Shown in pieces: positions 1 through 8,976 of a stretch of DNA of 64,000 bases (its first letter is position 1; every line of letters starts with the position of its first letter). The stretch covers positions 267,114 to 331,113 of the forward strand of contig NZ_JARXRO010000018.1 in the NCBI RefSeq assembly GCF_029887935.1. The letters run 5' to 3'. The notes below the pieces were generated by a model that was given only the letters and a program-made list of their open reading frames with translations, ran no database searches and was not told where the DNA came from. The stretch is from Luteimonas kalidii. GTDB taxonomy: Bacteria; Pseudomonadota; Gammaproteobacteria; Xanthomonadales; Xanthomonadaceae. The position numbers and the translations under genes are program-made.

Positions 1-1340
1 ACGTCGCCGCGATCGACCGCCGCCGCCGTCGCCTGCGACAGCGCGCTGGCCGCGTAGGCCTTGCCGCCGATGCGCGCGAGCGCTTCCTCCACGCCCTCGA
101 AACGGCCGACCGACAGACCGAACTGCTTGCGGATGCGCGCGTAAGCGCCCACGACCACGGCGGCGAACTTGGCGCCGCCGCTGGCGGTGGAGGGCAGGGT
201 GATCGAGCGGCCCACCGCGAGGCATTCGTTGAGCATGTTCCAGCCCAGGCCGGCCTTTTCCACGCCACCGATCAGCTGGCTGAGCGGAATGAACACGCCC
301 TCGCCGCGGATCGGACCATTCTGGAACGGCGAGTTCAGCGGGAAATGGCGGCGACCGATCTCGACGCCTTCGGTATCGCGCGGCAGCAGCGCCAGGGTGA
401 TGCCTATGTCGCGCTTCTCGCCGATCAGCCCCTCCGGGTCGTACATGCGGAAGGCCAGGCCGATCAGCGAGGCCACCGGCGCCAGGGTGATGTAGCGCTT
501 GTTGAACGTCAGGCGCACGCCGAGCACGTTGGCGCCGTTCCATTCGCCCTTGCAGACGATGCCGTAGTCGGGGATCGACGTGGCGTCGGAGCCGGCGAAC
601 GGACCGGTCAGGCCGAAGCAGGGCACTTCCTCGCCGGCCGCCAGGCGCGGCAGGTAGTAGTCCTTCTGTTCCGGGGTGCCGTAGTGCATCAGCAGTTCGC
701 CCGGACCGAGCGAATTCGGTACGCCGACCGTCGAGCTGACCACGCTGCTGGCCGAGGACAGCTTCTGGATCACCTTGTGGTGCGCCAGCGCGCTGAAACC
801 CAGCCCGCCGTACTCCTTCGGGATGATCATGCCGAAGAAGCGGTTGCGCTTGATGAAGTCCCACAGTTCCGGCGGCAGGTCGGCGTGGACGTGGTTGATC
901 TGCCACTCGTCCACCATCGTGCACAGTTCCTCGACCGGCCCGTCGAGGAAGGCCTGCTCTTCGGCCGTGAGCTGCGGCCTGGGGTATGCCAGCAGGGTGT
1001 TCCAGTCCGGGTCGCCGGTAAACAGTTCGCCTTCGAAGCCGACCGACCCGGTTTCCAGCGCGATGCGCTCGGTCTGCGACAGCGGCGGCAGCACCTTGCG
1101 GAAGAACTTCAGCAGTGGCGTGGTCACCAGCGGCTTGCGCACGAAGGGCAGCAGCAGCGTGGCCGCGATCGCGGCCACGAGCACCGCCGCGACGATCGTG
1201 GCGACCGGGCTGGCGCCCAGGAACCAGCAGGCCACCAAAAGGGTGGCGCTGATCGCCACCCAGACGGCCAGGCGCAGCCGGTGGTAGGCGGCGAACGCAC
1301 CGGCGAGCAGCACGGCGAGGAAGGGAATCACGACGCTCAT
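1..1340 (-). CDS. fadE: Acyl-CoA dehydrogenase, FadE type (partial, runs off left edge)
   Basis: This is the N-terminal 446 residues of a FadE-type acyl-CoA dehydrogenase, the flavoenzyme that introduces the first double bond in fatty-acid beta-oxidation. It reads leftwards and leaves the window, so it is incomplete only by position. The ATG has a GGAG Shine-Dalgarno eight bases upstream. Two hydrophobic segments occupy about residues 1-65, as in E. coli FadE (about 814 aa). The dehydrogenase domain follows, with readable stretches such as [24 protein letters not shown] and [12 protein letters not shown]. The catalytic Glu and C-terminal domain lie outside the window. The gene is divergent from a TetR regulator, with a promoter and palindrome between them, which suggests local repression. 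Identity is confident from these motifs. Confidence 0.93.
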   Translation of the reverse strand, partial: MSVVIPFLAVLLAGAFAAYHRLRLAVWVAISATLLVACWFLGASPVATIVAAVLVAAIAATLLLPFVRKPLVTTPLLKFFRKVLPPLSQTERIALETGSVGFEGELFTGDPDWNTLLAYPRPQLTAEEQAFLDGPVEELCTMVDEWQINHVHADLPPELWDFIKRNRFFGMIIPKEYGGLGFSALAHHKVIQKLSSASSVVSSTVGVPNSLGPGELLMHYGTPEQKDYYLPRLAAGEEVPCFGLTGPFAGSDATSIPDYGIVCKGEWNGANVLGVRLTFNKRYITLAPVASLIGLAFRMYDPEGLIGEKRDIGITLALLPRDTEGVEIGRRHFPLNSPFQNGPIRGEGVFIPLSQLIGGVEKAGLGWNMLNECLAVGRSITLPSTASGGAKFAAVVVGAYARIRKQFGLSVGRFEGVEEALARIGGKAYAASALSQATAAAVDRGD

Positions 1341-1398
1341 CACGATGTCTCCAGCTCGATGGTGGCCCCACGCCCGGGAACGGGTCGCGACGAGCCTT

Positions 1399-1410
1399 GA
1401 CCGTACGGTC
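1399..1410. promoter_or_regulatory. 12-bp perfect palindrome, likely TetR-family operator
   Basis: GACCGTACGGTC is a perfect dyad in the fadE/tetR divergent gap. It starts one base past the -10 hexamer of the predicted fadE promoter, so it covers the expected transcription start. That is where a repressor would block fadE. The natural candidate ligand-binding protein is the divergently encoded TetR protein. A second exact copy lies at 31874-31885. The palindrome is seen directly; its role as an operator is inferred. Confidence 0.6.
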
Positions 1411-1411
1411 G

Positions 1412-1440
1412 AGTATGGAATCCGGCTGCAGGGTTGTCAA
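1412..1440 (-). promoter_or_regulatory. Predicted sigma-70 promoter of fadE
   Basis: Read on the minus strand there is TTGACA (1440-1435), a 17-base spacer and CATACT (1417-1412). The -35 is a perfect consensus hexamer and the spacing is ideal. The start of transcription would fall inside the palindrome at 1399-1410, giving a leader of about 65 bases before the fadE ATG. Confidence 0.65.
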
Positions 1441-1499
1441 CGTGGGTACGCATGCGCGACGATACTTTTCCCAACGCCAGCGTATGGACAACGATCGAC

Positions 1500-2141
1500 A
1501 TGGCCAGATCCGCCGCCACACCCCCGGCCGCCAGCGCCGCAGACGGTGCGCCCGCGACCGCAGGCGCGGCGGGCAAGCCGGAACGCAGCGGGCGCCTGAG
1601 TGCCGAGGACTGGGCCCAGGCCGCGCTCGACCTCATCGCCGAACAGGGCGTGGCCGCCGTGGCAGTGGAACCCCTGGCGCGTCGGCTCGGCGTGACAAAG
1701 GGGAGTTTCTACTGGCATTTCCCCTCGCGCGAGGCGCTGCTGCAGGCGGCGCTGGAGCGCTGGGAGAACGTCGAGCAGGAGGCGGTCTTCGGCACCCTGG
1801 AGCGGGTACCCGATCCGCGCGAACGCCTGCGCGCGCTGTTCCAGATGGTCGCGCACGAGTACCAGTCGCACGTGATCTACAGCGCCCTGCTCAAGGCGCT
1901 CGACCATCCGGCGGTGCAGCCGGTGATCGATCGCGTGTCCAAGCGGCGGCTGGACTATCTCGCCGCCTCCTTCCGCCAGGCCGGGCTCCCGCGCGAGGAG
2001 GCGCTGCATCGTGCGCGGCTGACCTACGCGGCGTACGTGGGCTTCCTCCAGCTCAACCTGCAGCTGCACCAGGCGCGCATGCCGCAGGAAGAATTCGAGG
2101 CCTACGTCGAACATCTGGCGAAGACGCTGGTACCGGCCTGA
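1500..2141 (+). CDS. TetR/AcrR-family transcriptional regulator
   Basis: A 213-aa one-component repressor. The N-terminal DNA-binding domain spans about residues 34-80. Its helix-turn-helix is near residues 54-75 and has the TetR signature LARRLGVTKGSFYWHF. The rest is the alpha-helical ligand-binding and dimerisation domain, whose sequence does not reveal the ligand. The ATG at 1500 is chosen because it precedes an Ala/Pro/Gly-rich tail leading into the HTH; an in-frame ATG at 1434 would add 22 residues. The gene is divergent from fadE with a 12-bp palindrome between them, so regulation of fatty-acid degradation, with an acyl-CoA or fatty acid as effector, is the simplest inference. Confidence 0.9.
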   Translation: MARSAATPPAASAADGAPATAGAAGKPERSGRLSAEDWAQAALDLIAEQGVAAVAVEPLARRLGVTKGSFYWHFPSREALLQAALERWENVEQEAVFGTLERVPDPRERLRALFQMVAHEYQSHVIYSALLKALDHPAVQPVIDRVSKRRLDYLAASFRQAGLPREEALHRARLTYAAYVGFLQLNLQLHQARMPQEEFEAYVEHLAKTLVPA

Positions 2142-2241
2142 ACAGGTCGCGGGGCAGAGGCGGCCCGATGCCGGCGCCCCACGCATGCACCATGTCCGGC
2201 AGGCAGCGGGAGCCGCCTGCGCAGCGGGGAGACAGGCCCGG

Positions 2242-2979
2242 ATGAGCGTCTCCATCGATCTGGTCAACGCGCTCAAGCGCAGCCTGCGCGCGCAGGGTCT
2301 GACCTACCGCGAACTCGCGCAGCGCATGCGGCTGTCGGAGGCCGCGGTCAAGCGCATGTTCTCCCGTCGCGCGATGAGCCTGCTGCGAGTAGAGCAGATC
2401 TGCGAAGTGCTCGGGCTTGGCCTGGCCGAACTCGGCGCCGAGGCCGGTCGCGGGCGCGAACCGATGGCGCGCCTGGAACGGGCGCAGGAGCAGGCGCTGG
2501 TGGACGACCCCGCGCTGATGCTGGCGATGTTCCTGAGCATCAATCGCTGGCGACAGGAGGACGTGATGGCGCACTTCGCTTTCACCCTTCCGCAGTGGAC
2601 CGGGCTGCTGGCCAGGCTCGATCGCCTGGGGATGATCGAACTGCAGCCCGGTAACCGGGTGCGGCCGCTCACGGCGCGCAATTTCCGCTGGCTGACCGAT
2701 GGCCCGATGGAACGCCACTTCCGCACGACCCTGCTGGGCGACTACTTCGCCGATCCGTTCGATGGCGAACAGGACCGCCTGCTGCTGCTCAGCGGCAGCC
2801 TCAGTCCCGACGGCGTGGCCCAGATACAGCAGCGCCTGGACGACGTCGCCCGCGAATTCGATGGCCTGCTCGCCCGCGACGCCTCCCTGCCTGCGGCCGA
2901 GCGCACCGGCGTCAGCCTGGTGCTGGCCCAGAAGCCGTGGCTGCTGCGGTTGTTCGAGCCGTATCGGAGGCAACTCTAG
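2242..2979 (+). CDS. XRE-family helix-turn-helix regulator
   Basis: A 245-aa protein with a Cro/C1-type helix-turn-helix at about residues 20-41 (LTYRELAQRMRLSEAAVKRMF). The following residues, about 45-60, fit the fourth and fifth helices of the domain. The remaining 180 residues match no domain I can name and contain no membrane segment. The ATG at 2242 is preceded by a GGGGAGA Shine-Dalgarno. It lies 100 bases downstream of the TetR gene on the same strand, so the two may be cotranscribed. The target is unknown. Confidence 0.85.
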   Translation: MSVSIDLVNALKRSLRAQGLTYRELAQRMRLSEAAVKRMFSRRAMSLLRVEQICEVLGLGLAELGAEAGRGREPMARLERAQEQALVDDPALMLAMFLSINRWRQEDVMAHFAFTLPQWTGLLARLDRLGMIELQPGNRVRPLTARNFRWLTDGPMERHFRTTLLGDYFADPFDGEQDRLLLLSGSLSPDGVAQIQQRLDDVAREFDGLLARDASLPAAERTGVSLVLAQKPWLLRLFEPYRRQL

Positions 2980-3237
2980 CGGCGGGTTCAGCCGTATCCA
3001 CTTTCGGGGCATTGGTTTCCCGTTTTGGGCCCCGGCGCCCGCCGAACGCGGGTGGGACCGAGCGACGGTCAGGCGCGTGAAGGCGATCGCCCGCTGTCAC
3101 GAGGACTGAGAACCCATGGCTGGTGCAGGGGATGGGGCAGGCGAAGACGGTCGCACACGGCGCCCACAAGCCCGAGGAGTGTGTAAGCTCGAGGCAAAGT
3201 TGGCGCACGCGTGTTGTAACTGCACTGGGGATCTGGC

Positions 3238-4701
3238 ATGCCCGAGCGACCTCAACCACTTCGACCGTTCTCCGAGCAGGTCGCGACCAGCAACCGACTG
3301 ATGGTGCAGCATCGTCCCGGCACGTCCGAGCACGAACGTGGCCTATCCCTGCTGCAATCCATCGCGGAGCATGAGGCCGGCGGTCATGCACGCTGGTTGC
3401 TGGGTGCCTATTTTCTCCAGGTGTGCTCGCGTCCACGCGCCCACGAGCAGGCGCTGTACTGGCTTCGGCTGGCAGCGGATGAGGGGACGCCCGAGGCGAT
3501 GGACCGGCTCGCCGATCTGTACCTTTCAGGTCTCGGCGGTGAACAATCGCTCACGGCCGGTCTCGATCTCCAGCTTCGGCTTGCCGATCAGGGCTTCAGA
3601 AGAGCGGCGTGGGAAGCGGCGTACCTCATTGGAGTCGTGGGTCCATCTGAGGGACTGACCGCGGCCAGCGCCTATCTTCGCGCGTGCGCGTTGGGTCATG
3701 TTCCCGCGTACTTCTCGCTCGGCTTGAGGTTCCTGACCGGAAATGGAGTTGAACCAGATTCCGGTCTGGGACACGCCTTGTTGCGCCGTGCCGCTGATGG
3801 GGGATACCAGGGCGCTATGGAGTTGGCAGCGCGGGTCCCCGTCCGTGCGGACGGACGGGAGAAGTGGTACGACCGGTTGAAGGCGAATCTGCATGCCGCG
3901 CACCCAAGTCTTTCGGCACTCGTGCCTGGTCGACCAAACCAGCGACAGATCGTGCACCCCGGGCTTGCCGCACTTGAGCAACACCTGGTCTCGATCGGGC
4001 ATCCTGCGTTTGAGCTCGATCCGACGGGGCGCGCGCGTGTGGTGCCAGGGGGCGCCGAGAGCGTAGCGGAGGGCTGCACATGGACCTGGCTGTGTCAGCG
4101 ACCGAGAGTCGCAACCGGTCCGGCGTTCGCTACCACGGAGGAGTGCGCGCATCTCATCAACAAGGCGTCACCCGGGATGCGTGCCGCGGCCGGGTACCGT
4201 CGCGGCAACAGTGAGAACGAGGATGCGGAACTGGCGAGCTTCAACGGACGTGTACACCCCATGGGCGCACTCGAGACCGACGCGGTGACGCGGATCCTCG
4301 AATCGCGAGTGTCGACGTTCACGGGCTGCCCGATCGAGAATCTGGAGCCGTGTTCGATCATCTGCTACGTACCCGGCGAAGAATACAAGCCGCATACCGA
4401 CTTCTTCAGTGACGAGCAGATTGAACTCAATGCGCGCGCGAAACGGGACTACGGCGGCCAGCGGATCGCCACGTTCCTGCTCTATCTGAGGGCACCGCAG
4501 GCCGGCGGGAGCACCAAGTACCCCGCTGCAGGAGTGGATGTCGCTGGAGAGGACGGTATGGCGGTCATCCACTACAACGTCGATCAGGATGGCCGGCAGG
4601 ATCTGGACTCGCTTCATGCGGGCCTCCCCATCGTGCAGGGAGAGAAATGGCTGTGGCGTTCCACGCTGCGCAAGAACTCCCTGTACAAGCCGCCGGCGTA
4701 G
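3238..4701 (+). CDS. Sel1-repeat / prolyl 4-hydroxylase-type 2OG-Fe(II) oxygenase fusion
   Basis: A 487-aa two-part protein. About residues 40-205 are alpha-helical Sel1-like (TPR-type) repeats, for example ALYWLRLAADEGTPEAMDRLADLY. The C-terminal half, about 290-485, is a prolyl-4-hydroxylase-like double-stranded beta-helix. The iron ligands are H386 and D388 (KPHTDFF) and H460 (DSLHAG), and K470 (GEKWLWR) fits the 2-oxoglutarate carboxylate contact. All key residues are present, so activity is likely. No signal peptide is seen, so it should act in the cytoplasm, with the repeats probably binding a protein substrate. G+C looks lower than in the neighbours. It is convergent with a TonB-dependent receptor. 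The substrate is unknown. Confidence 0.88.
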   Translation: MPERPQPLRPFSEQVATSNRLMVQHRPGTSEHERGLSLLQSIAEHEAGGHARWLLGAYFLQVCSRPRAHEQALYWLRLAADEGTPEAMDRLADLYLSGLGGEQSLTAGLDLQLRLADQGFRRAAWEAAYLIGVVGPSEGLTAASAYLRACALGHVPAYFSLGLRFLTGNGVEPDSGLGHALLRRAADGGYQGAMELAARVPVRADGREKWYDRLKANLHAAHPSLSALVPGRPNQRQIVHPGLAALEQHLVSIGHPAFELDPTGRARVVPGGAESVAEGCTWTWLCQRPRVATGPAFATTEECAHLINKASPGMRAAAGYRRGNSENEDAELASFNGRVHPMGALETDAVTRILESRVSTFTGCPIENLEPCSIICYVPGEEYKPHTDFFSDEQIELNARAKRDYGGQRIATFLLYLRAPQAGGSTKYPAAGVDVAGEDGMAVIHYNVDQDGRQDLDSLHAGLPIVQGEKWLWRSTLRKNSLYKPPA

Positions 4702-4906
4702 TCGCCTGCATCCCCGACGACCGCAAAGCCCGCGCCGCTACAGCGCAACCGGATTGGAACGAGAGATGGCTGACGCCAAGAGCGGTGGCGTCCAGCCGCG
4801 TCGGGTTGCGCAAGCATGAAACCTCGTAGCGATCTCACGGATCCGGCCAACGAAACACGTGGCGCAGCCGCTGGCCGTCGGCGCGTCGACACGCAGACCA
4901 GCGCCG

Positions 4907-4937
4907 AAAAAAAAACGGCCCCGTTTCCGGGGCCGTT
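4907..4937 (-). terminator. Rho-independent terminator of the TonB-dependent receptor gene
   Basis: On the minus strand a 10-bp perfect stem (AACGGCCCCG / CGGGGCCGTT) with a 4-base loop is followed by nine U residues. It begins 22 bases past the receptor stop codon. This is a textbook intrinsic terminator and one of the few in the window. Confidence 0.92.
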
Positions 4938-4959
4938 CTGAAGCAATGGAACTTCTGGA

Positions 4960-7827
4960 TCAGAAGCGCTGCACGTACTCCATGTACAGGTAGCGCCCCG
5001 GGACGTCGTACTGCGGGTCGAAGTTGTTCGCGAACGCGTTGTAGGCGATCGGCGGCTCCTTCTTGAACACGTTGTTCGCACCCAGCTTGACGGTGGCGTT
5101 CCACGGCACGTTGTAGCGGAACTGCACGTCGTGGTACGTCGTGGCGCCCAGGCGGTTGCGGCCATCCGCCCCATCCTCGGTACGGCGGAACTCGTCCGAG
5201 CACAGGCCGAACGGATCGCTCGGGTCGTCACTGATGAACGGGCAGGCTTCGTTCAGGCCGGAGTTGTAGCGGGCGGTCCAGGACATGCCGAAGTCACCCA
5301 GCGACCAGTCGACGGACGCATTGGCGCGCAGGCGCCAGTTCGGATCGTTCTGGTAGTAGTTGCCGACCGCGCTCTCCAGCTCGTCGCCAGCCGTGAAGGC
5401 CGAGTCCCACTTCGACATGTAGGACGTATCCAGCACGAAGGTGAAGCCGCCGTACGCCGTGTCGGGCATGCGGTAACGCACGTTCATGTCGTAGCCTTCG
5501 ACCTCGATCACGCTGAGGTTCTGCGGCACCAGCTGCATGTCGAAGATCTGGCCATCGGCCTGGCGGGTGATCAGGCTGCACCATTCCTGCAGGCCTTCGG
5601 CGTAGCACTGGTCGAGGATGTAGGCGGCCGTCGGCGTGGACAGCGCATTCTCGATGTCGATGCTCCACCAGTCGAGCGAGATGTCCAGGCCCTGCACGAA
5701 GTCCGGGCTGTAAACCAGGCCGAGCGTCTTGCTGACCGAGGTTTCCGGACCCGCGTTGGCATTGCCGCCCAGCGAGAACGGATAGATGGTCTGGCCGAAA
5801 TACCCCTCGCCCTGGTTGGTGCGCTGGATGAACCCGTCGGGCACGCCAGCCGCTGCGCAGTTCGCCGCGATGGTGTCGTTGCGACCGCCGAAGTCCTCGG
5901 AGCAGATGTCGCCGAACTGGGTGAAGGTGTCGGCGCGGCCACGGAACAGCGTGGTGATCGGCGGAGCGCGGAAGCCTTCCGACCAGTTACCGCGGACCAG
6001 CAGCGACTCGATCGGCTTCCACTTGAAACCGAACTTGCTGTTCACGGTGTCGCCGAAGTTGCTGTAGTCGGAGTAGCGCGACGCGAGCGAGAACTCGAGC
6101 AGCTGGGCGCCGGTGACGTCGGACAGCAGCGGAATCAGGAGTTCCGCGTACACCTCGTCCAGATCATAGGCACCTTCGGTCGGCTGACGCGAATTGCCGG
6201 AGGTGAAACCCGCGGCGACGAAGGCGTCGGGACGATCGAAGCCGCTTTCCTTGCGCGACTCGACGCCGGCAGCGAAAGCCAGCATGCCGCCCGGCAGCTC
6301 GGTGATCTCGCCGCTGAGGTTGGCCGTGAACGACTCGCTGCGGTTCTGGAACGCGTCTTGCGCCGTGAACAGGATGTAATCGAGCATCTCCTGGGTCACG
6401 CCACCGGCGGGCGACAGCGGGTTGAACGGAACGCAGCCTTCGATGATGTCTCCACCCGGGGCGGTCACACAGACCACCTCGCCATTGCGGACTTCCGACG
6501 GGCCCACGCCAGCGGCCACGTTCAGCATGTTCGCATCGCCGATCTGGGCGTCTTCCTGGTCGGACTTGTTGAAGTTGTAGCCGACGTCCCAGTCGAAGTA
6601 GCGGCTGCCCACTTCGAACGAGCCCTCGAGACCGACGTAGGTATGGATCGTCTTCACGTTCTGCTGGTAGACGCGCGCCTGCTCGGTGAGGCGATGGCTC
6701 CAAATCACCTCGCGCCCGTCGCCACCGTACAGCGGGTTGTACGGGTTGTAGTAGCTGTCGCCGCTCATGGTGAAGTCGTTGCTGACGCCACCGTTGAGCG
6801 GGAAGCCGGCCAGCTGCTGTTCCGAGCGACGCTCGTTGTACAGGGCGTCGGCACGGAAGGTCAGGTTGTCGGAGATGTCGAACCGGCCCTTCGCATACAG
6901 CGCGGTACGCGTCTGCGGCGTCAGAAGGTAGTTGTCCTTCGCATAGTTGTAGGCGTACTGGGGCCCGAAGGGCACCGTATCCTCGAGCGCGTAGCGCGGG
7001 TTGCCGGCGAGGCCGGACGGCGGGGCTCCCGGCGGGACGATGAGCGAGCCGCCATCGCCGTTCCAGATGCGGCCATTGTTGGAGTAACCGCTGTACTGCG
7101 AGCTGCCGAGACCGATGATCGGGTCCTCGGAGATCGTGCGGTCGCCCGCCATGACGGCCTTTTCCTCGACTCGGGAGAGACTGAACACGACGTTGCTGCG
7201 GTCAGTGGTCGAGCCCATCGTCGCTTCGATGGTGTTGCGCTCGCCATCGCCTTCGCCGTACTGGCCAAGGTGGGTACGCGCCTCGAAGCCGTCGAAGTCG
7301 TTGCGGGTGATGATGTTGACCACGCCGGCGATCGCATCCGAGCCGTAGATGGACGACGCGCCGTCCTTCAGCACTTCGATGCGCTCGATGACCGCGGCGG
7401 GGATCGTGTTGAGATCGACCGACCCGGTGAGGGTGGAGACCCAGCGACGGCCGTCCACCAGCACCAGCGTGCGCGAGGACCCCAGGTTGCGGAGGGCGAT
7501 CTCGGACGAACCGTCACCGCCGTTGTTGAACGTGCGGTTGATCGCGGCGCCGTTTGCAGAAATGCGCTGGAGCACTTCCGCGACCGACGTCAGGCCAGTA
7601 CGTTCGATGTAGTCGCGATCCAGGACAAGCACGGGCTGCGACGTTTCCGCGTCAACGGAACGGATGCGCGAGCCGGTGACTTCGATGCGGTCCAGCTGCG
7701 TCGGATTGTCCATCGACGTTGCAGGTGCGGCCTGAGCGAACGCGGCGCCGGTGCCGGCGAGCGTCGTCGTACCCGCAACGAGCGCGAAGGTGATCGCGTC
7801 GCGGAGCTTGGTGGTCTTCAAGGTCAT
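4960..7827 (-). CDS. TonB-dependent outer-membrane receptor
   Basis: A 955-aa TonB-dependent receptor of the type abundant in Xanthomonadaceae. It should import a large substrate across the outer membrane using TonB-ExbBD energy. The ATG at 7827 is chosen because it follows a GGAGAGAG Shine-Dalgarno and opens a signal peptide ending near AAFAQA. Next come the [10 protein letters not shown] segment and a plug domain ([55 protein letters not shown]). A 22-strand barrel follows and ends in the outer-membrane signature YMEYVQRF. The substrate cannot be read from sequence. A strong intrinsic terminator follows. The nearby 2OG-oxygenase and small outer-membrane-type protein may be functionally related, but this is only context. 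Confidence 0.95.
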   Translation of the reverse strand: MTLKTTKLRDAITFALVAGTTTLAGTGAAFAQAAPATSMDNPTQLDRIEVTGSRIRSVDAETSQPVLVLDRDYIERTGLTSVAEVLQRISANGAAINRTFNNGGDGSSEIALRNLGSSRTLVLVDGRRWVSTLTGSVDLNTIPAAVIERIEVLKDGASSIYGSDAIAGVVNIITRNDFDGFEARTHLGQYGEGDGERNTIEATMGSTTDRSNVVFSLSRVEEKAVMAGDRTISEDPIIGLGSSQYSGYSNNGRIWNGDGGSLIVPPGAPPSGLAGNPRYALEDTVPFGPQYAYNYAKDNYLLTPQTRTALYAKGRFDISDNLTFRADALYNERRSEQQLAGFPLNGGVSNDFTMSGDSYYNPYNPLYGGDGREVIWSHRLTEQARVYQQNVKTIHTYVGLEGSFEVGSRYFDWDVGYNFNKSDQEDAQIGDANMLNVAAGVGPSEVRNGEVVCVTAPGGDIIEGCVPFNPLSPAGGVTQEMLDYILFTAQDAFQNRSESFTANLSGEITELPGGMLAFAAGVESRKESGFDRPDAFVAAGFTSGNSRQPTEGAYDLDEVYAELLIPLLSDVTGAQLLEFSLASRYSDYSNFGDTVNSKFGFKWKPIESLLVRGNWSEGFRAPPITTLFRGRADTFTQFGDICSEDFGGRNDTIAANCAAAGVPDGFIQRTNQGEGYFGQTIYPFSLGGNANAGPETSVSKTLGLVYSPDFVQGLDISLDWWSIDIENALSTPTAAYILDQCYAEGLQEWCSLITRQADGQIFDMQLVPQNLSVIEVEGYDMNVRYRMPDTAYGGFTFVLDTSYMSKWDSAFTAGDELESAVGNYYQNDPNWRLRANASVDWSLGDFGMSWTARYNSGLNEACPFISDDPSDPFGLCSDEFRRTEDGADGRNRLGATTYHDVQFRYNVPWNATVKLGANNVFKKEPPIAYNAFANNFDPQYDVPGRYLYMEYVQRF

Positions 7828-8012
7828 CTCTCTCTCCAAGTGAGTCTTGGTTGTGTCCCATGGGAACCCCACCGGTGGAGTCAAGGAAGACACCAAGCCC
7901 GGCAAGGTTGCGGCCGATACTACCCGGCCATGGAGAGAAATTAAAGTGTCGTTAACAAATCGCCTGCATTGTGTGATGCGAGGCGGAAACGGGCTGCAAG
8001 CCCGCGTGCGAG

Positions 8013-8867
8013 CTAGAGGTCCTGCTCGTACCGGACGTAGGGCACGGCACCCTCGTCGTTGGTCTCACTGTTTGGCGAGAACGGATTCTTGCCTCGGGTG
8101 ACCACGTTCTCCGCGCCCACGGTGAGCTGGCCGCTCCAGGGGGTGCGCCAGGTCACGCCGAGGCCCAGGCCTTCGAAACGGGGCTGACCCGGCGTTTCGA
8201 TCACGCGGCCGATCACATTGGCGCTGAAGGCGCCATAGCCACCGCCCACCGCCAGGCTCTTGCTGCTCCAGCGGTCGCTGATGTCCGAGGGGGCCTCGGA
8301 GAACGGGATCAGGGTGGCCTTGGCCACGGTGCCGGCGATGGTCACGTAGGCGGCATCGCCCAGGTTCTTCTGCGCGAACACGGTCAGGTCGTTGAGGTCC
8401 ACGTCGCGGCCCTGCGGCGAGCCTTCGCGGGTCAACCAGGTCGGCAGGCTGTCCTTGCCCTGGCCCAGGGTGACGCCGAAGCCGCCGCCGGGGCGGCTGA
8501 GCGATGCAGTGGCGCTTGCCCGGCGGCTGCCGTCGCGATCGCCCAGCGAGGCAAGCTGGCAATTGTTGGCCAGGCTGCTGACGGCGCTGAATACGCCGCT
8601 GCGCTGGTTGCACAGCAGAGCCAGCGAGTCGCCCGCTTCCAGGCCGAACGTGGCATCGAGCGAGGAGTCGCCGGCGCGCCAGCGGGCGCCGGCGCGGGTG
8701 CCTTCCGTGGTTGGCTCCAGCAGCAGATAGCCCTGGACCCGGCCGCTGCTGTGGTCGACCACCGGCAGGACGGTCTGGTCCGCACGCCGGACCTGCGCAT
8801 GCGCGCCGGCCGCAATGCCGAAGGCAAGCAGCAGGGCGGTCGTCAGTCGTGCGAGATGGCGTGGCAT
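8013..8867 (-). CDS. Exported protein, probable outer membrane, with TonB-receptor-like C-terminus
   Basis: A 284-aa protein I do not recognise by family. It has a signal peptide (LTTALLLAFGIAAGAHA), alternating polar/hydrophobic stretches typical of beta-strands, and a C-terminus ending in YVRYEQDL. The last 40 residues (TVGAENVVTRGKNPF to the end) parallel the final strands of the adjacent receptor ([14 protein letters not shown] to YMEYVQRF). It could be a small barrel or a receptor-derived remnant. The ATG at 8867 is preferred; a TTG at 8876 adds three residues. It lies upstream of the receptor gene on the same strand, 185 bases away, and has its own predicted promoter. Function unknown. 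Confidence 0.75.
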   Translation of the reverse strand: MPRHLARLTTALLLAFGIAAGAHAQVRRADQTVLPVVDHSSGRVQGYLLLEPTTEGTRAGARWRAGDSSLDATFGLEAGDSLALLCNQRSGVFSAVSSLANNCQLASLGDRDGSRRASATASLSRPGGGFGVTLGQGKDSLPTWLTREGSPQGRDVDLNDLTVFAQKNLGDAAYVTIAGTVAKATLIPFSEAPSDISDRWSSKSLAVGGGYGAFSANVIGRVIETPGQPRFEGLGLGVTWRTPWSGQLTVGAENVVTRGKNPFSPNSETNDEGAVPYVRYEQDL

Positions 8868-8921
8868 GGCGAGCAATGGACCGGCGGATGTGGCCGGAGT
8901 TCCCTCCCTCAGGGCCTGACG

Positions 8922-8950
8922 ATTCTAAATCATTTATGTTTATTTAACAA
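8922..8950 (-). promoter_or_regulatory. Predicted sigma-70 promoter of the small exported protein gene
   Basis: In a conspicuously A+T-rich patch, the minus strand has TTGTTA (8950-8945), a 17-base spacer and TAGAAT (8927-8922), about 55 bases before the 8867 start codon. The low G+C against a 70% background and the exact spacing make it a good promoter candidate. Confidence 0.6.
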
Positions 8951-8976
8951 TCCCGGAACACACCCGCCCTGCACCG

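Noticed and set aside
5131-7944. A 937-codon open frame antisense to the TonB receptor.
   Set aside because: It has no recognisable domain and is composed of residues expected from complementing the receptor codons.
7930-7990. Promoter of the TonB receptor in the A+T-richer patch.
   Set aside because: TTGTTA, TTTAAT and TAGTAT occur, but no pair has both good matches and correct spacing.
7991-8003. GGGCT-GCA-AGCCC hairpin after the small exported protein gene.
   Set aside because: The stem is only 5 bp and lacks a U-tract.
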